A stretch of 64,000 nt of DNA from Variovorax sp. 770b2 (GCF_900115685.1 NZ_FOXJ01000004.1:423041-487040); one strand, 5' to 3'. Positions 8,245 through 16,982 are shown, counted from the stretch's first letter. Notes: generated by a model not told the origin, from the sequence alone. Translations and numbers: made by a program.

Positions 8245-9223
8245 GACCCGCCTGCTGAACCAGGGCATGGATCGTGGCATTGTCGGCGGCCACGAAGCTG
8301 CGGAACTCCACGGCGGTCATCGAGCCCTCGGTCACACCCAGCTCCGCAAAACGCCGCATCGTCTCCGGGCGAGCCAGGATCTTGCGGATCACGCCGTTCA
8401 ACTTGTCGACGATCGGTTGAGGCGTCTGCGCCGGCGCGAAGATACCGAACCACGACTGGATATCGAAGCCCGGAACGCCTTGCTCGGCGATGGTCTTTAC
8501 GGTCGGCAGCAACGGGTCGCGCACACCGCTGGTCACACCCAGCGGGCGCAGCTTGCCGCTTTGTATATGCTGCATGACGGAGGTGGTATTGGCGAACATC
8601 GACTGGACTTCACCCGACACCACGGCCAGCGTGGCCGGCGCCGAGCCCTGATAGGGTATGGACACCATGTCGACTCCCGTCTTGAGCTTGAATAGTTCGC
8701 CCGCGAGGCTCATCGACGTGCCGGTACCCGCATGCGAGAAGTTCACCGCGCCCGGGTTCTTTCTGGCGTACGCAAGAAACTCTTCCATCGAGCGCACCGG
8801 CATGGCCGCCGGAACGACCAGCACGTTGTTGACCTTCCCAATCAGCGCCACGGGCGAGAAGTCCTTCAACGCGTCGTAGGGCAGGTTACGCAACAGGTAC
8901 GGATTGGCCGAATGGCTCCCCTGGCTGCCGAGCAGCAGGGTATGGCCGTCGGGCCGGGCGCGCGCCACGTAGGCGCTGCCCAGCGACGCGCTGGCGCCCG
9001 GCTTGTTCAGGATGATCACCGGCTGGCCGAGTTCCGTGGTAAGGCCTTCAGCCACGAGCCGCGCTACCACGTCGTTGGTGCCGCCCGGAGCGTAGGGAAC
9101 GATCAGTTCGACGGGCTTCTGCGGATAGCCTTGGGCGGCCGCGAGCGTCGTTGCTGAGGTGACGACGGTGAGGAGCAGAACGCGCAGCACGCTGAGTGCT
9201 TTGCTGCTGGAACGATAGATCAT
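8231..9223 (-). CDS. TctC/Bug family periplasmic solute-binding protein
   Basis: A 330-residue receptor with an N-terminal signal peptide (LRVLLLTVVTSATTLAAA, cleavage near AAAQG). The Bug-family opening YPQKPVELIVPYAPGGTNDV follows, then GQPVIILNKPGASASLGSA and later DPLLPTVKTIAEQGVPGFD. Such proteins bind carboxylates, amides or aromatic acids in the periplasm and may work with a TctAB permease encoded elsewhere. It is the last gene of the operon beginning with the HpaB-type monooxygenase, 58 bases after the flavin reductase, so its ligand is probably that pathway's substrate. Confidence 0.93.
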   Translation of the reverse strand: MIYRSSSKALSVLRVLLLTVVTSATTLAAAQGYPQKPVELIVPYAPGGTNDVVARLVAEGLTTELGQPVIILNKPGASASLGSAYVARARPDGHTLLLGSQGSHSANPYLLRNLPYDALKDFSPVALIGKVNNVLVVPAAMPVRSMEEFLAYARKNPGAVNFSHAGTGTSMSLAGELFKLKTGVDMVSIPYQGSAPATLAVVSGEVQSMFANTTSVMQHIQSGKLRPLGVTSGVRDPLLPTVKTIAEQGVPGFDIQSWFGIFAPAQTPQPIVDKLNGVIRKILARPETMRRFAELGVTEGSMTAVEFRSFVAADNATIHALVQQAGLKPE

Positions 9224-9281
9224 TTCCGATGTCCTTGTGCGGGATGAGAGGGGGTGCGCGGAGGTGAGCGGGGATGAGAGG

Positions 9282-9782
9282 TCAGGCTGACGCCAGTTCG
9301 GCGTAAGCGCCCTTGCAGAAAATCAGCGGATGGCGGCAGTGATCTTCGAACGATTCGATCTCGCACAAGTGGATCGTGTGGTCGCCGCCGTCGTAGTGGT
9401 TGACGACGCGGCAAACCAGCGTGGCCGCGCAGCCCATGAGCACGGGTGTACCGCATGGCGCAGCGCTTCTTGCGACCCCCTCGAACTTGTCGGGATGCGG
9501 GTGCGCGAAGCGCGTCGACACGTCGCGCTGGTTTTCCGACAGGATGTTGATGACCATCGTTCCGGCGCGCGAGAACTCGTCGTGGCTGGGGCTGCTCTTG
9601 GCCTGACTCCACAGCACCAGTGGCGGATCGAGAGAGACGGACGCAAAGGAGTTGACCGTGACGCCGAAGGCGTGGCCGTCGGTGCCGAGTGCCGTCACCA
9701 CCGTGACGCCGGTCGGAAATACGCCCAGGGTGCGGCGCAGTGCTCTGGATATGACGGTTTGCGGAATTGCGGATGCGGACAT
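9282..9782 (-). CDS. Flavin reductase (HpaC/DIM6-NTAB family)
   Basis: A 166-residue flavin reductase. The FMN/FAD-binding core is recognisable: TLGVFPTGVTVVTA, then VTVNSFASVSLDPPLVLW, a FEGV motif and late HYDGGDHTIHLCEIE. The ATG at 9782 gives the usual N-terminus; longer in-frame starts would add non-homologous sequence. It should supply reduced flavin to the two-component HpaB-type monooxygenase four genes upstream in the same operon. It sits 35 bases after the racemase-family gene. Confidence 0.92.
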   Translation of the reverse strand: MSASAIPQTVISRALRRTLGVFPTGVTVVTALGTDGHAFGVTVNSFASVSLDPPLVLWSQAKSSPSHDEFSRAGTMVINILSENQRDVSTRFAHPHPDKFEGVARSAAPCGTPVLMGCAATLVCRVVNHYDGGDHTIHLCEIESFEDHCRHPLIFCKGAYAELASA

Positions 9783-9817
9783 GACTGGATTCCTTCCGAA
9801 GTGAACAGATGCGGTGG

Positions 9818-10615
9818 CTAGAGAAGCCCGGCCCGCTCGACCCAATGACCCATCAGCGTCTCGCCCATGTAGGGGCGTGGCGCGGGTGGCGTGACACCTG
9901 CGGCCTTGAGCAATGCCCAAGCCAGGCAGAGGTTGGAGGACAGTACGGGCTTGCCGGTCATGCGGGCGATCTCGGGGATCGCCCGCAAGGTCGGCATACC
10001 GGTACCGGACATCAGGATCACATCCGCCCCGGAGGTGTCCAGCGTGGCGGCGGCGTCGATCACCATGCGGGTCCGCACCCGGTACACGTTGCGCGTGTCT
10101 TGTGTGTCCAGCAGCGTGCGAGCCGCGCCCGAGACGGTTAGCCCGGCACGCTCCCAGTAGATATGGCTCGCGTCGACCACCCACTGGGGGTAGGGCGCCA
10201 GCAGGGCGATGCGCGAGGCGCCCAGGAATTTGAGCGCACGAAGGATCGCGTCGGCGGAAGTGACGATCGGGTAGCCCCTTGCAGCCGAGAAGGCGTCGAT
10301 CCGCCGGAGCTCTTCGTCGCGGCCGATGAGGTAGCTGGTGCCGGTGCAGGCATAGCCCAGCGCGTCGGGCCGCGCGGTATCGAAGGCATCCAGGCTGTCG
10401 CCGAGGTTGTCCAGGTACTGCACTAGGCGATTGCCGGAATCGGTGCGGCTGCCCTGCAGGCGCGTGGCGATCACTCCGACGCCTGCCGGCATCAACGCGG
10501 AAAACTCCGGCTCGACGATCGGGTTAGCCTGGGGAACGGCCACGCCCAACAGGGCTCGCGCGCTGTATTCGCGCTCGGTGCGATCGGCGGTGCCGATCGA
10601 TGCGATCGCGCTCAT
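9818..10615 (-). CDS. Asp/Glu racemase superfamily protein (maleate isomerase / arylmalonate decarboxylase-like)
   Basis: A 265-residue protein of the aspartate/glutamate/hydantoin racemase fold. The first catalytic-type cysteine is present (YACTGTSYLIG, Cys90). At the second position the sequence reads LMSGTGMPTL (around 202-210) and no cysteine replaces it. Maleate isomerase uses two cysteines, and arylmalonate decarboxylase keeps only the second. This protein keeps only the first, so its chemistry may differ. The start at 10615 overlaps the stop of the deacetylase gene (ATGA), showing translational coupling. In context it could isomerise or decarboxylate a dicarboxylate or its amide. I am sure of the superfamily, not of the reaction. 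Confidence 0.85.
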   Translation of the reverse strand: MSAIASIGTADRTEREYSARALLGVAVPQANPIVEPEFSALMPAGVGVIATRLQGSRTDSGNRLVQYLDNLGDSLDAFDTARPDALGYACTGTSYLIGRDEELRRIDAFSAARGYPIVTSADAILRALKFLGASRIALLAPYPQWVVDASHIYWERAGLTVSGAARTLLDTQDTRNVYRVRTRMVIDAAATLDTSGADVILMSGTGMPTLRAIPEIARMTGKPVLSSNLCLAWALLKAAGVTPPAPRPYMGETLMGHWVERAGLL

Positions 10616-11526
10616 GAGCGTTCGTCTCCCGGCACGGTGCCCACGGGCAGGGCAGCCACATGCCCTGCGATTTCGCCCGGCGTGGTAAACCACACCCCGT
10701 CTCGCTTGGACTGGATGTGTGCCAGCACGGTGCGCAATTGGCGGATGCGCTGCGGCTGTCCGCTCAGGAACGTGTGCAGCGACACGCAGTAGACCAGCGG
10801 CGTGGTCTTCGACTGCTCCAGCTGTTCGTCGAACGCATCGATCAGCATGCGCGTGAAGTCGCTGTCGCTGGCGCCGCGGTTCACGTAGGCCGGCAGGTCG
10901 TTGAGTTCCATCGACGGGTACGGCACCGCTAGGATGGGGCCGTTATCCGTGCGGAACCAGACCGGTTGCTCGTCGAAGAACCAGTCGAGCATGTAGGTGA
11001 ACCCCTGCTCCTTCAGGAGCTCGGGCGTGCGGGCGCTCTGCGAGATGAAGGGACCCAGCCAGCCGGCCGGCGCGCGGCCTTCGGCTGTGCGCATGTTGCT
11101 CACGACTTGCGAAATCATGTGGCGCTCTTGCGCCTCGTCCATATCGATCTGGCGTTCGGAGTTGGTCCGGCCATGGCCCACGAACTCGTCGCCGCGCTCG
11201 CGAAAGGCGTCCAGCACGCGAGGGTAGGCGTCATACACCGACGAGTTGGCCAGCACCGCCAGCGGCATGTTGAACTCGTCGAACAGTTGCTTGATCCGCC
11301 AGACCCCCACGCGGTTGCCGAAATCGCGGTAGGCGTAGCCACGGTGGTAAGGCGCCGACGGCATCGACGTGAAATCGTTGCCTGGATTGCGGCCGAACTC
11401 GAAGGCCTCGATGTTCAGCGCGAAGTACACGGCCAGGCCAGTGCCGTTTTTCCACCGGTAACCCGGGCGGTCCACGATGGCGGAAAACGGATAGCGGTCC
11501 AGCCCGGTGTCGAACTTGTGTGTCAT
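10612..11526 (-). CDS. Polysaccharide deacetylase-fold hydrolase (PuuE/allantoinase-like)
   Basis: A 304-residue NodB/polysaccharide-deacetylase-like protein without a signal peptide, so cytoplasmic. Features include YRDFGNRVGVWRIKQLFDEF, EFVGHGRTNSERQID, the RTPELLKEQGFTYMLDWFFD strand-helix and late YCVSLHTFLSGQP. This pattern is seen in the cytosolic subgroup acting on small C-N substrates (allantoinase PuuE type) rather than on cell-wall sugars. The genes on both sides overlap by 4 bases, so it belongs to the pathway. A metal-dependent hydrolysis of an amide, formamide or cyclic imide intermediate is a reasonable inference. Confidence 0.85.
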   Translation of the reverse strand: MTHKFDTGLDRYPFSAIVDRPGYRWKNGTGLAVYFALNIEAFEFGRNPGNDFTSMPSAPYHRGYAYRDFGNRVGVWRIKQLFDEFNMPLAVLANSSVYDAYPRVLDAFRERGDEFVGHGRTNSERQIDMDEAQERHMISQVVSNMRTAEGRAPAGWLGPFISQSARTPELLKEQGFTYMLDWFFDEQPVWFRTDNGPILAVPYPSMELNDLPAYVNRGASDSDFTRMLIDAFDEQLEQSKTTPLVYCVSLHTFLSGQPQRIRQLRTVLAHIQSKRDGVWFTTPGEIAGHVAALPVGTVPGDERS

Positions 11527-12245
11527 GGGGTTCTCTTGTCCAGTGGTATGTCGTGACGCGCAGGCACGGCGTGCAGCGCGGCCAGGAGGTCTTCGCAGGG
11601 CATCACGTCCGCATACTTCTGGGACATGTCGAAGAGATTGATCAGATGCGGCGCGACACCTCTGTCGTAGACGCAGTCTTCGGGCACCACCACGTGGTAG
11701 TTATACGAAAACGCATCGACCACGCTCGCCCGCACGCAGCCCGAAGTGGTGCAACCCACCATCACCAGCGTGTCGGCCCCCAGGTCCACCAGATGGCTGA
11801 CCAGCGAGGTGCCGAAGAAGGCACTCGGGTGTTTTTTGGGCACGAGGATGTCGCCGTCGCGCGGCGCCAGCGGCGCGAAGAACTCGTAGCCTTGGGCGGG
11901 CACGCCCCACATGCTGGGCACCTTGGCCGCGAGCCGGCCTGTTTCGCTGGCGGTCTTTGGCGCGACATGCGGGTAGAGAACAGGCCAGCCTTTGTCGCGA
12001 AAGAGATCGAGCAGGGGGCCGATCCTGTCGGCGGCGGCCCAGGCTCGCTCGCCACACGACGTCGGAAACTCGCGCATGGCATCCTCGATCGACACGCGCG
12101 CGGTGCCGGTGGTGCGGTACTGCATGTCGATGATCAGCAGGGCAGGGCGCCGGCCGATTCCGCCGGCGCCGCCGAACCCCGCAGCGGCATACGCCGCGCG
12201 GTCCGAACCGGAAATCAGATCATCCCAAGGACGCTTGGTGGTCAT
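11523..12245 (-). CDS. Isochorismatase-family cysteine hydrolase (N-carbamoylsarcosine amidase / maleamate amidase-like)
   Basis: A 240-residue cysteine hydrolase. The expected triad is visible: Asp40 in LLIIDMQ, Lys138 in VPKKHPSAFFGT, and Cys170 in VGCTTSGCVRAS. The TSGCVR motif is typical of the amidase branch (N-carbamoylsarcosine amidase, NicF maleamate amidase) rather than isochorismatases proper. The gene begins 11 bases after the monooxygenase and overlaps the next gene by 4 bases. The likely role is amide or carbamoyl hydrolysis releasing ammonia in the pathway. The exact substrate is unknown. Confidence 0.9.
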   Translation of the reverse strand: MTTKRPWDDLISGSDRAAYAAAGFGGAGGIGRRPALLIIDMQYRTTGTARVSIEDAMREFPTSCGERAWAAADRIGPLLDLFRDKGWPVLYPHVAPKTASETGRLAAKVPSMWGVPAQGYEFFAPLAPRDGDILVPKKHPSAFFGTSLVSHLVDLGADTLVMVGCTTSGCVRASVVDAFSYNYHVVVPEDCVYDRGVAPHLINLFDMSQKYADVMPCEDLLAALHAVPARHDIPLDKRTP

Positions 12246-12256
12246 GGCGTCCCTCC

Positions 12257-13765
12257 TCAGCCAGCGACGGCTTCGGCCGCGGAGAAATCGGTGAGGGGTG
12301 CACCCGATGGCTCACGCCCAGTGCCAGGACCGTAGCCGGCCATCAGCTTGTCGACGATGCCGTCGAAAGCGGCCCACGGCGCCAGCCGCATGCTGTAGGC
12401 GCGCACCACGAACGACGGTCCTGCATAGAAGTTCTCGTACTGCAGATGGCGGCTTGCGAACTCCGAGCCGAGCATGTCCCAGGCCAGCTTGTACAGCTTC
12501 ATACGGTCGAGCGCGCTTTCCTTCTCGGTCGACCAGAAGCTCTCGAAGATATCGCTGAGCGCCTCGTCCTGCGTCACCGTGACATTGGCCGGCATCTGGA
12601 AGACGGCGCCGCCCATCAACTCGCGCACGGCCGTGCAGATGTGCACGTAGTTCTCCTGGCACCAGTTCAGCGCCGCATACATGTAGCGCCGGTTCGGCAT
12701 GACGAAGCCATTGCCGATGGCCTCGTGCGCCAGCACCTGGCCGTCGAGCATGCCGGCCAGCGTCGCCTCCAGTGCGGACAGGCGACCGAGCGTGTCCTGC
12801 ACCGCGGCGATGCCGCGCACGCCGCCCGATTGCGCGATCTTGTTGGCAAGGCCGACGATGAACTGCAGCTTCGCCCAGAAGCGGGTGTTCGACTGGTGGT
12901 TGCCCAGGCAGTGCCCGGCCGTGTCCAGGTAGATCGCGCGGCTGAGGTCCACGTGCCCGATCGTGAAGACACGCTGCCAGGGCACCTTGACGTGGTCGCA
13001 GAACAGCATGACATCCGATTCGTCGAAGCGCGAAGACAACGGGTTGTCGAAAGTGCTCTCGGCCATGCGCTCCATGGACTTGCGCGACCAGAGCGTCACG
13101 CCCGGCGTCGCCACGGGAATCGCGCAGGTCACCGCTTCCTTCTCGCGGCCGGGTGCGATGGGCGTCAAGTTGCCGATCCAGATTTCGTCGACGAACGCAC
13201 CGCCGGTGGCTAGCATCTTCATGCCGTGAATCGTGATGCCGTGCTCGTCGGAGGCCACCACCTGCAGCGATGGCGAATCGAAGAGGTGCGCCTTCGCATC
13301 CTGGCTCCAGTTCTTGGCGCCGGCCGGCGGGTGTACCGCGTAGGTGACGTACAAATCGTTGTCGCGCAGATGCTTGTAGTAGGCGAGAAGGTGGTCCGGA
13401 AAGCCGTGGCCAGGCACGTCGAAGACCTCGGGCTTCATCGTCATGCCGGTGACGAACGACGACACGTGATCGGGCGAGCGCCCTAGCAGGCCGTAGCTGA
13501 AATCGGCCAGCAATTTGTGGCCGTTTTTGCGAAAGACCAAGTCCTCGATCGTGCGAGCCTGCTTGTAGTAGAAGCTGTGCCGTTCGCCGTTCTCCTCGAA
13601 GGACATGCCTTCGGTCTCGCGCTTGAAGTCGAACAGCCTCGCATAGCTGTGTGCTGCGTTTCTGAAGGCGGGATGGGTGGTCACGTCGGTGACCAGTTCG
13701 CTTCCGATGTAGATACGCCGGCCGTCTCGAAGCGCCTTCAGGTAATCGTCTCCAGTGCGTAGCAT
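12257..13765 (-). CDS. HpaB-type FADH2-dependent monooxygenase, oxygenase component
   Basis: A 502-residue member of the 4-hydroxyphenylacetate 3-hydroxylase family, built on an acyl-CoA-dehydrogenase-like fold. N-terminal MLRTGDDYLKALRDGRRIYI and the later stretches LAYYKHLRDNDLYVTYA, GMKMLATGGAFVDEIW, CDHVKVPWQRVF and SGGVRGIAAVQDTLGRLSALE are typical. The ATG at 13765 with GAGG upstream is preferred over a TTG one codon earlier. It needs reduced FAD, probably from the flavin reductase in the same operon. Relatives hydroxylate phenols, pyridines, pyrroles and other rings. With an amidase, a deacetylase-fold hydrolase and an isomerase-like protein downstream, ring hydroxylation of an N-containing substrate is the likely first step. 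Confidence 0.92.
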   Translation of the reverse strand: MLRTGDDYLKALRDGRRIYIGSELVTDVTTHPAFRNAAHSYARLFDFKRETEGMSFEENGERHSFYYKQARTIEDLVFRKNGHKLLADFSYGLLGRSPDHVSSFVTGMTMKPEVFDVPGHGFPDHLLAYYKHLRDNDLYVTYAVHPPAGAKNWSQDAKAHLFDSPSLQVVASDEHGITIHGMKMLATGGAFVDEIWIGNLTPIAPGREKEAVTCAIPVATPGVTLWSRKSMERMAESTFDNPLSSRFDESDVMLFCDHVKVPWQRVFTIGHVDLSRAIYLDTAGHCLGNHQSNTRFWAKLQFIVGLANKIAQSGGVRGIAAVQDTLGRLSALEATLAGMLDGQVLAHEAIGNGFVMPNRRYMYAALNWCQENYVHICTAVRELMGGAVFQMPANVTVTQDEALSDIFESFWSTEKESALDRMKLYKLAWDMLGSEFASRHLQYENFYAGPSFVVRAYSMRLAPWAAFDGIVDKLMAGYGPGTGREPSGAPLTDFSAAEAVAG

Positions 13766-13781
13766 CAAGGCCTCATCAAGT

Positions 13782-13800
13782 TAGTTAAGTGACTTAACTA
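13782..13800. promoter_or_regulatory. Perfect 19-bp palindrome, probable MarR operator
   Basis: TAGTTAAGTGACTTAACTA is a perfect inverted repeat around a central G. It lies 17-35 bases before the start of the HpaB-type gene and after the end of the MarR gene. MarR proteins bind palindromes of just this size, so this is the likely control site of the catabolic operon. Confidence 0.75.
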
Positions 13801-13838
13801 TATGATCGAATTTCCGGGCTGTCAAGGTTTTTTGAGCC

Positions 13839-14405
13839 TTACTCGATCTCGAACTTACGGCTTGCGAGAAGTTGCTTGAGGTACTCGCTCGCCTGTTCGG
13901 CGTCGGTCAGCATGCGCTCGATCGTCTCACCCAGTTGTACGAGGCCCGCGGAATCGAACTGGGAGTAAAGGAGGTCGTTGATCTTCTGCTGCACAGGTGC
14001 AAGCGCGACGAGCGCATGGGTTCCGTGCTCCGTCAGCGAGAAAATCTTGGAGCGCTTGTCGTTCGCGGTGGGGTCCGCACGGATCAGATCTTTGGCAATC
14101 AACGGCTTCAGCTCCATGCTCACGAATGCCTTGGTAACCCGGAAATGCCTGGCCACGGATTGCGTCGTCCATGGGTCGTCGGTCGTCACGCGTGCGATCG
14201 CCTGCAATGCGACGTACTGGAACGGCGACACGTGTACCAATTTGCCAAAGCCCGCGCGAATATCCGCTAGCACCCAGCCCAGTACGGCCAGGCCCAGTGT
14301 CACTCTGCGCAGCGTCTGGTCAGTTCCGCCGACAAGCAGACTAGCGTGAGACGCAGTAAAGGGTAGGGCGGACTTGCTTGTCGCGCTTATTTTTTTGGCG
14401 GGCAT
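13839..14405 (-). CDS. MarR family transcriptional regulator
   Basis: A 188-residue winged-helix regulator. The central DNA-binding region reads SPFQYVALQAIARV, then TTQSVARHFRVTKAFVSMEL (recognition helix) and the wing ADPTANDKRSKIFSLTEHG, followed by a dimerisation helix. The ATG at 14405 removes an N-terminal extension with no similarity to the family. It is upstream of and co-directional with the HpaB operon; the 73-base gap contains a perfect 19-bp palindrome. It is probably a repressor relieved by the aromatic substrate or an intermediate. Confidence 0.9.
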   Translation of the reverse strand: MPAKKISATSKSALPFTASHASLLVGGTDQTLRRVTLGLAVLGWVLADIRAGFGKLVHVSPFQYVALQAIARVTTDDPWTTQSVARHFRVTKAFVSMELKPLIAKDLIRADPTANDKRSKIFSLTEHGTHALVALAPVQQKINDLLYSQFDSAGLVQLGETIERMLTDAEQASEYLKQLLASRKFEIE

Positions 14406-14639
14406 ACGAGATTTTGGATGGATCACAGAGAAGATAGATCCGCGCGGAATGCTAACCGAGCGAACGGGGGCCACGCCGAGCGCAACAAGATTTCCAGGGT
14501 GGCCGACGTACAAGGCATCGGCAGTGGCGGGTTCGCTCCAGCGAGGGTGGTCACGACCATTGCTCGACGCGCGTGCGAACAGACCGATAAACGCTCGCAT
14601 TGGGATGCGCTGCAATGGCGTGGGCGACAGCAAAAAGCA

Positions 14640-15098
14640 CCATTGCTGCGACGGTGGTCGAGTTCATTGGCCAGTTGTACGCCATTGAGCGCGAGGTGAA
14701 AAACGGGACGCCAGGGCAACGGCTTGAACAACGTCAACGCCTTGCCCGGTAGATCACAGCGACGTTGCACCGCCCGGCGCAAAAAGTTGTGGAACGTGGC
14801 GCCGCAGTAGTGCCATCGACTACAGCCTGAAGCGTTGAGCAGCGCCGATGCGCTACCTAGACAATCCAGCATCATCACGATGAGCAGAAAATCAGAATCT
14901 GGGCGACGGGGACGTCGCAAGTAGTTCTTCGCCGGAACGCAATTCGCCTGCCACGCGCGGCCGCGATCACGCGCTTGATCCAATCGGAAAAGCTCAACGG
15001 CCATGAATCATTACGCGTATCTGAAAGACGTTTTCACTCCGCTTCCTAAGCACCAGCAAAGCCAGATTGACGACCTTCTGCCACACTGTTTGCGTTAG
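14640..15098 (+). mobile_element. IS66-family transposase (TnpC) C-terminal remnant
   Basis: Decayed transposase in shifting plus-strand frames: FIGQLYAIEREVKNGTPG, then EQKIRIWATGTSQ and RAAAITRLIQSEKLNGH. After another shift MNHYAYLKDVFTPLPKHQ and DDLLPHC end at a stop at 15098. These follow the order of IS66 transposase C-termini (LYAIER, VENQIRPWALGR, RAAAIMSLIQSAKLNGH, PYAYLKDVLTRLP, LLPHQW). Internal stops and frameshifts make it inactive. No inverted repeat was identified. Confidence 0.8.
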
Positions 15099-15367
15099 TT
15101 GAGTTAGCTATACCTCTGAGAGCAGAAAGCTAGCGGCCAGAGGCGCGCTGCGGTGGATCTCAGCGGAAAGCCGGGTTCTGGAGGCCAATGCCCGCGCCCT
15201 TGCACTTGATCCAGGGTCCGACGCAATCCACCAGGTGCTCTTGGAAGGTCGGCGTCACCGCCAACCTGCGACCTAGCGCCTGAATAGAGAGTGCGGCGAT
15301 AGCGAATCATAGGACGCTGAGCGTATGTGTTTCCATGAACACTACGCAAAGCGCGTATCCTTGGTGC
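15099..15367. other. Intergenic stretch without recognised gene
   Basis: About 270 bases between the IS66 remnant and the carbamoyltransferase. A short minus-strand frame (RRLAVTPTFQEHLVDCVGPW) has protein-like character, but it lacks a start and matches no family I know. The promoter of the following gene should lie at the right end. Confidence 0.4.
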
Positions 15368-16672
15368 ATGAACCCACCCCAGCAAACATTTTTACGCGAC
15401 GCAATGCGTACATTGCGCATGACAAGAGAGTCCTTTGCCCTGCGCTTGGGATGTACGAAGCGAGCCCTCGACACGTGGTTGCTTCCTGATGAATCAAAGG
15501 AATTTCGTGCGATGCCAGAAGTTGCCAGGAAATTCATCACCGAAATTTTGGCCAACGCGAGAGGCGTTGCCGTTTCGGCCGCAGCTGCTCATCACGGTTT
15601 AACGCAAGACGAAACTGTCCCGAATAAAGAATTTGGGGTACTAAGCCACCTGCTGTCCGTCGATCAGTTTTCGCGGGAATCAGCGGACGCTCTCTGTGCG
15701 TTGGCGGATGCCATGCAACCTGTTGCACGCCGTCGCAAGACCTGCCGAGTTCTAGAGGGTGCGGTCTTGGCGAATCTGTTTTTTGAGGCAAGTACCAGAA
15801 CCCGCCTTAGCTTTGCCTCGGCCTTCAATCGCCTCGGCGGTTCAGTTTCCGATACAACCGGATTTACATATTCATCCATGGCCAAGGGTGAATCGATCCA
15901 CGATACAAGTCGAACCGTTAGCGGCTATGCGGACGTCATGGTAGTCAGACACCCCGACCAAGGATCGGTTCGGCAGTTCGCTGCCGCGACAAACATTCCG
16001 GTCATCAATGGAGGCGACGGCGCAGGAGAACATCCCACTCAAGCCTTAATAGATTTATACACTGTCCAACAAGAGTTTTCTCGACTCGGAAAGCTCATCG
16101 ATGGCGCTCACATTGCAATTGTTGGAGATTTGAAGTATGGACGCACAACTCATTCGCTGATCAAGCTTTTGTCGCTGTACAAACGTATGCGTTTTTCTTT
16201 GGTTTCTCCGCCTTCTCTGGAGATGCCAGAGGAAATCTGCCACCTAATCGCGCAGCGCGGGCATAACGTGGACGTATCTCACTCGCTTTCGGAGGCCATC
16301 ACGGAGGCTGATGTCCTATACACCACAAGAATTCAGAAAGAACGGTTCACCGGCGAGGCTGTTCCAGAGTTTCTTTCTTCCTATGAGATAAATAAAAAGA
16401 GGGTGAATGAGCTATGCAGGCCGGACATCGTCGTACTGCACCCACTTCCGCGTGACAGTCGCGATGGAGCCTTTGATCTAAATACGGACCTCGATGGCGA
16501 TTCACGTTTGGCGATATTTCGACAAACAGATAATGGAGTGCCAATTCGAATGGCAATATTCGCGACCCTATTGGGAGTTGATGGATTGGTCCAGCGCTCT
16601 TTGCGAGATGCCAATTGGGCTGTGCCTCTAACCTTGGGTCCGGACGACATCATTATTGAGCCGGTTGGGTGA
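15368..16672 (+). CDS. pyrB: Aspartate carbamoyltransferase with N-terminal HTH-like extension
   Basis: The C-terminal 320 residues form a complete ATCase: STRTRLSF carbamoyl-phosphate loop, SSMAKGESIHD with the lysine loop, HPTQALIDLYT, DLKYGRTTHS, TTRIQKERF and HPLPR. All visible ligand-binding residues are retained. The catalysed step is carbamoyl phosphate + aspartate to carbamoyl aspartate in pyrimidine synthesis. The first 80 or so residues (LRMTRESFALRLGCTKRALDTWLLPDE) look like a small helix-turn-helix domain ahead of the catalytic core. An in-frame ATG at 15335 would add 11 residues. The gene stands alone. The extension might have a regulatory or assembly role; whether it binds DNA is not shown. 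Confidence 0.88.
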   Translation: MNPPQQTFLRDAMRTLRMTRESFALRLGCTKRALDTWLLPDESKEFRAMPEVARKFITEILANARGVAVSAAAAHHGLTQDETVPNKEFGVLSHLLSVDQFSRESADALCALADAMQPVARRRKTCRVLEGAVLANLFFEASTRTRLSFASAFNRLGGSVSDTTGFTYSSMAKGESIHDTSRTVSGYADVMVVRHPDQGSVRQFAAATNIPVINGGDGAGEHPTQALIDLYTVQQEFSRLGKLIDGAHIAIVGDLKYGRTTHSLIKLLSLYKRMRFSLVSPPSLEMPEEICHLIAQRGHNVDVSHSLSEAITEADVLYTTRIQKERFTGEAVPEFLSSYEINKKRVNELCRPDIVVLHPLPRDSRDGAFDLNTDLDGDSRLAIFRQTDNGVPIRMAIFATLLGVDGLVQRSLRDANWAVPLTLGPDDIIIEPVG

Positions 16673-16982
16673 TTCAATGAGATGACTTATCAGCTTGCTT
16701 GGAAGGCTAGGAAAGCTCTGGTCAAGTTGTATATTGGCTTGGTGACGAGCTAACGGGGCGCTCCGTTGGGCTTCGCATGCTCGCCGTGTCGAGCGTACAT
16801 CTGAGAGCCTCCGTGGCCTCGGCATGACGGCCCCGTGCTGCCGTCCCATTCATAACGAGGAACGGCGGAGCGCGCACTGAATCTGTGAAACCTGACGCTG
16901 GCGGCGCGCTGCGGCGAGGATGTCGGGCAAGATCGGCGATGACGGGTCACAGCAGTTCGTCGGCAGGCGCGTCAGTCCGGCC
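16673..16982. other. Intergenic region, nothing recognised
   Basis: About 310 bases between the carbamoyltransferase stop and the converging LysR stop. Short frames on both strands have no start context or family similarity. I see no clear terminator hairpin. Confidence 0.5.
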
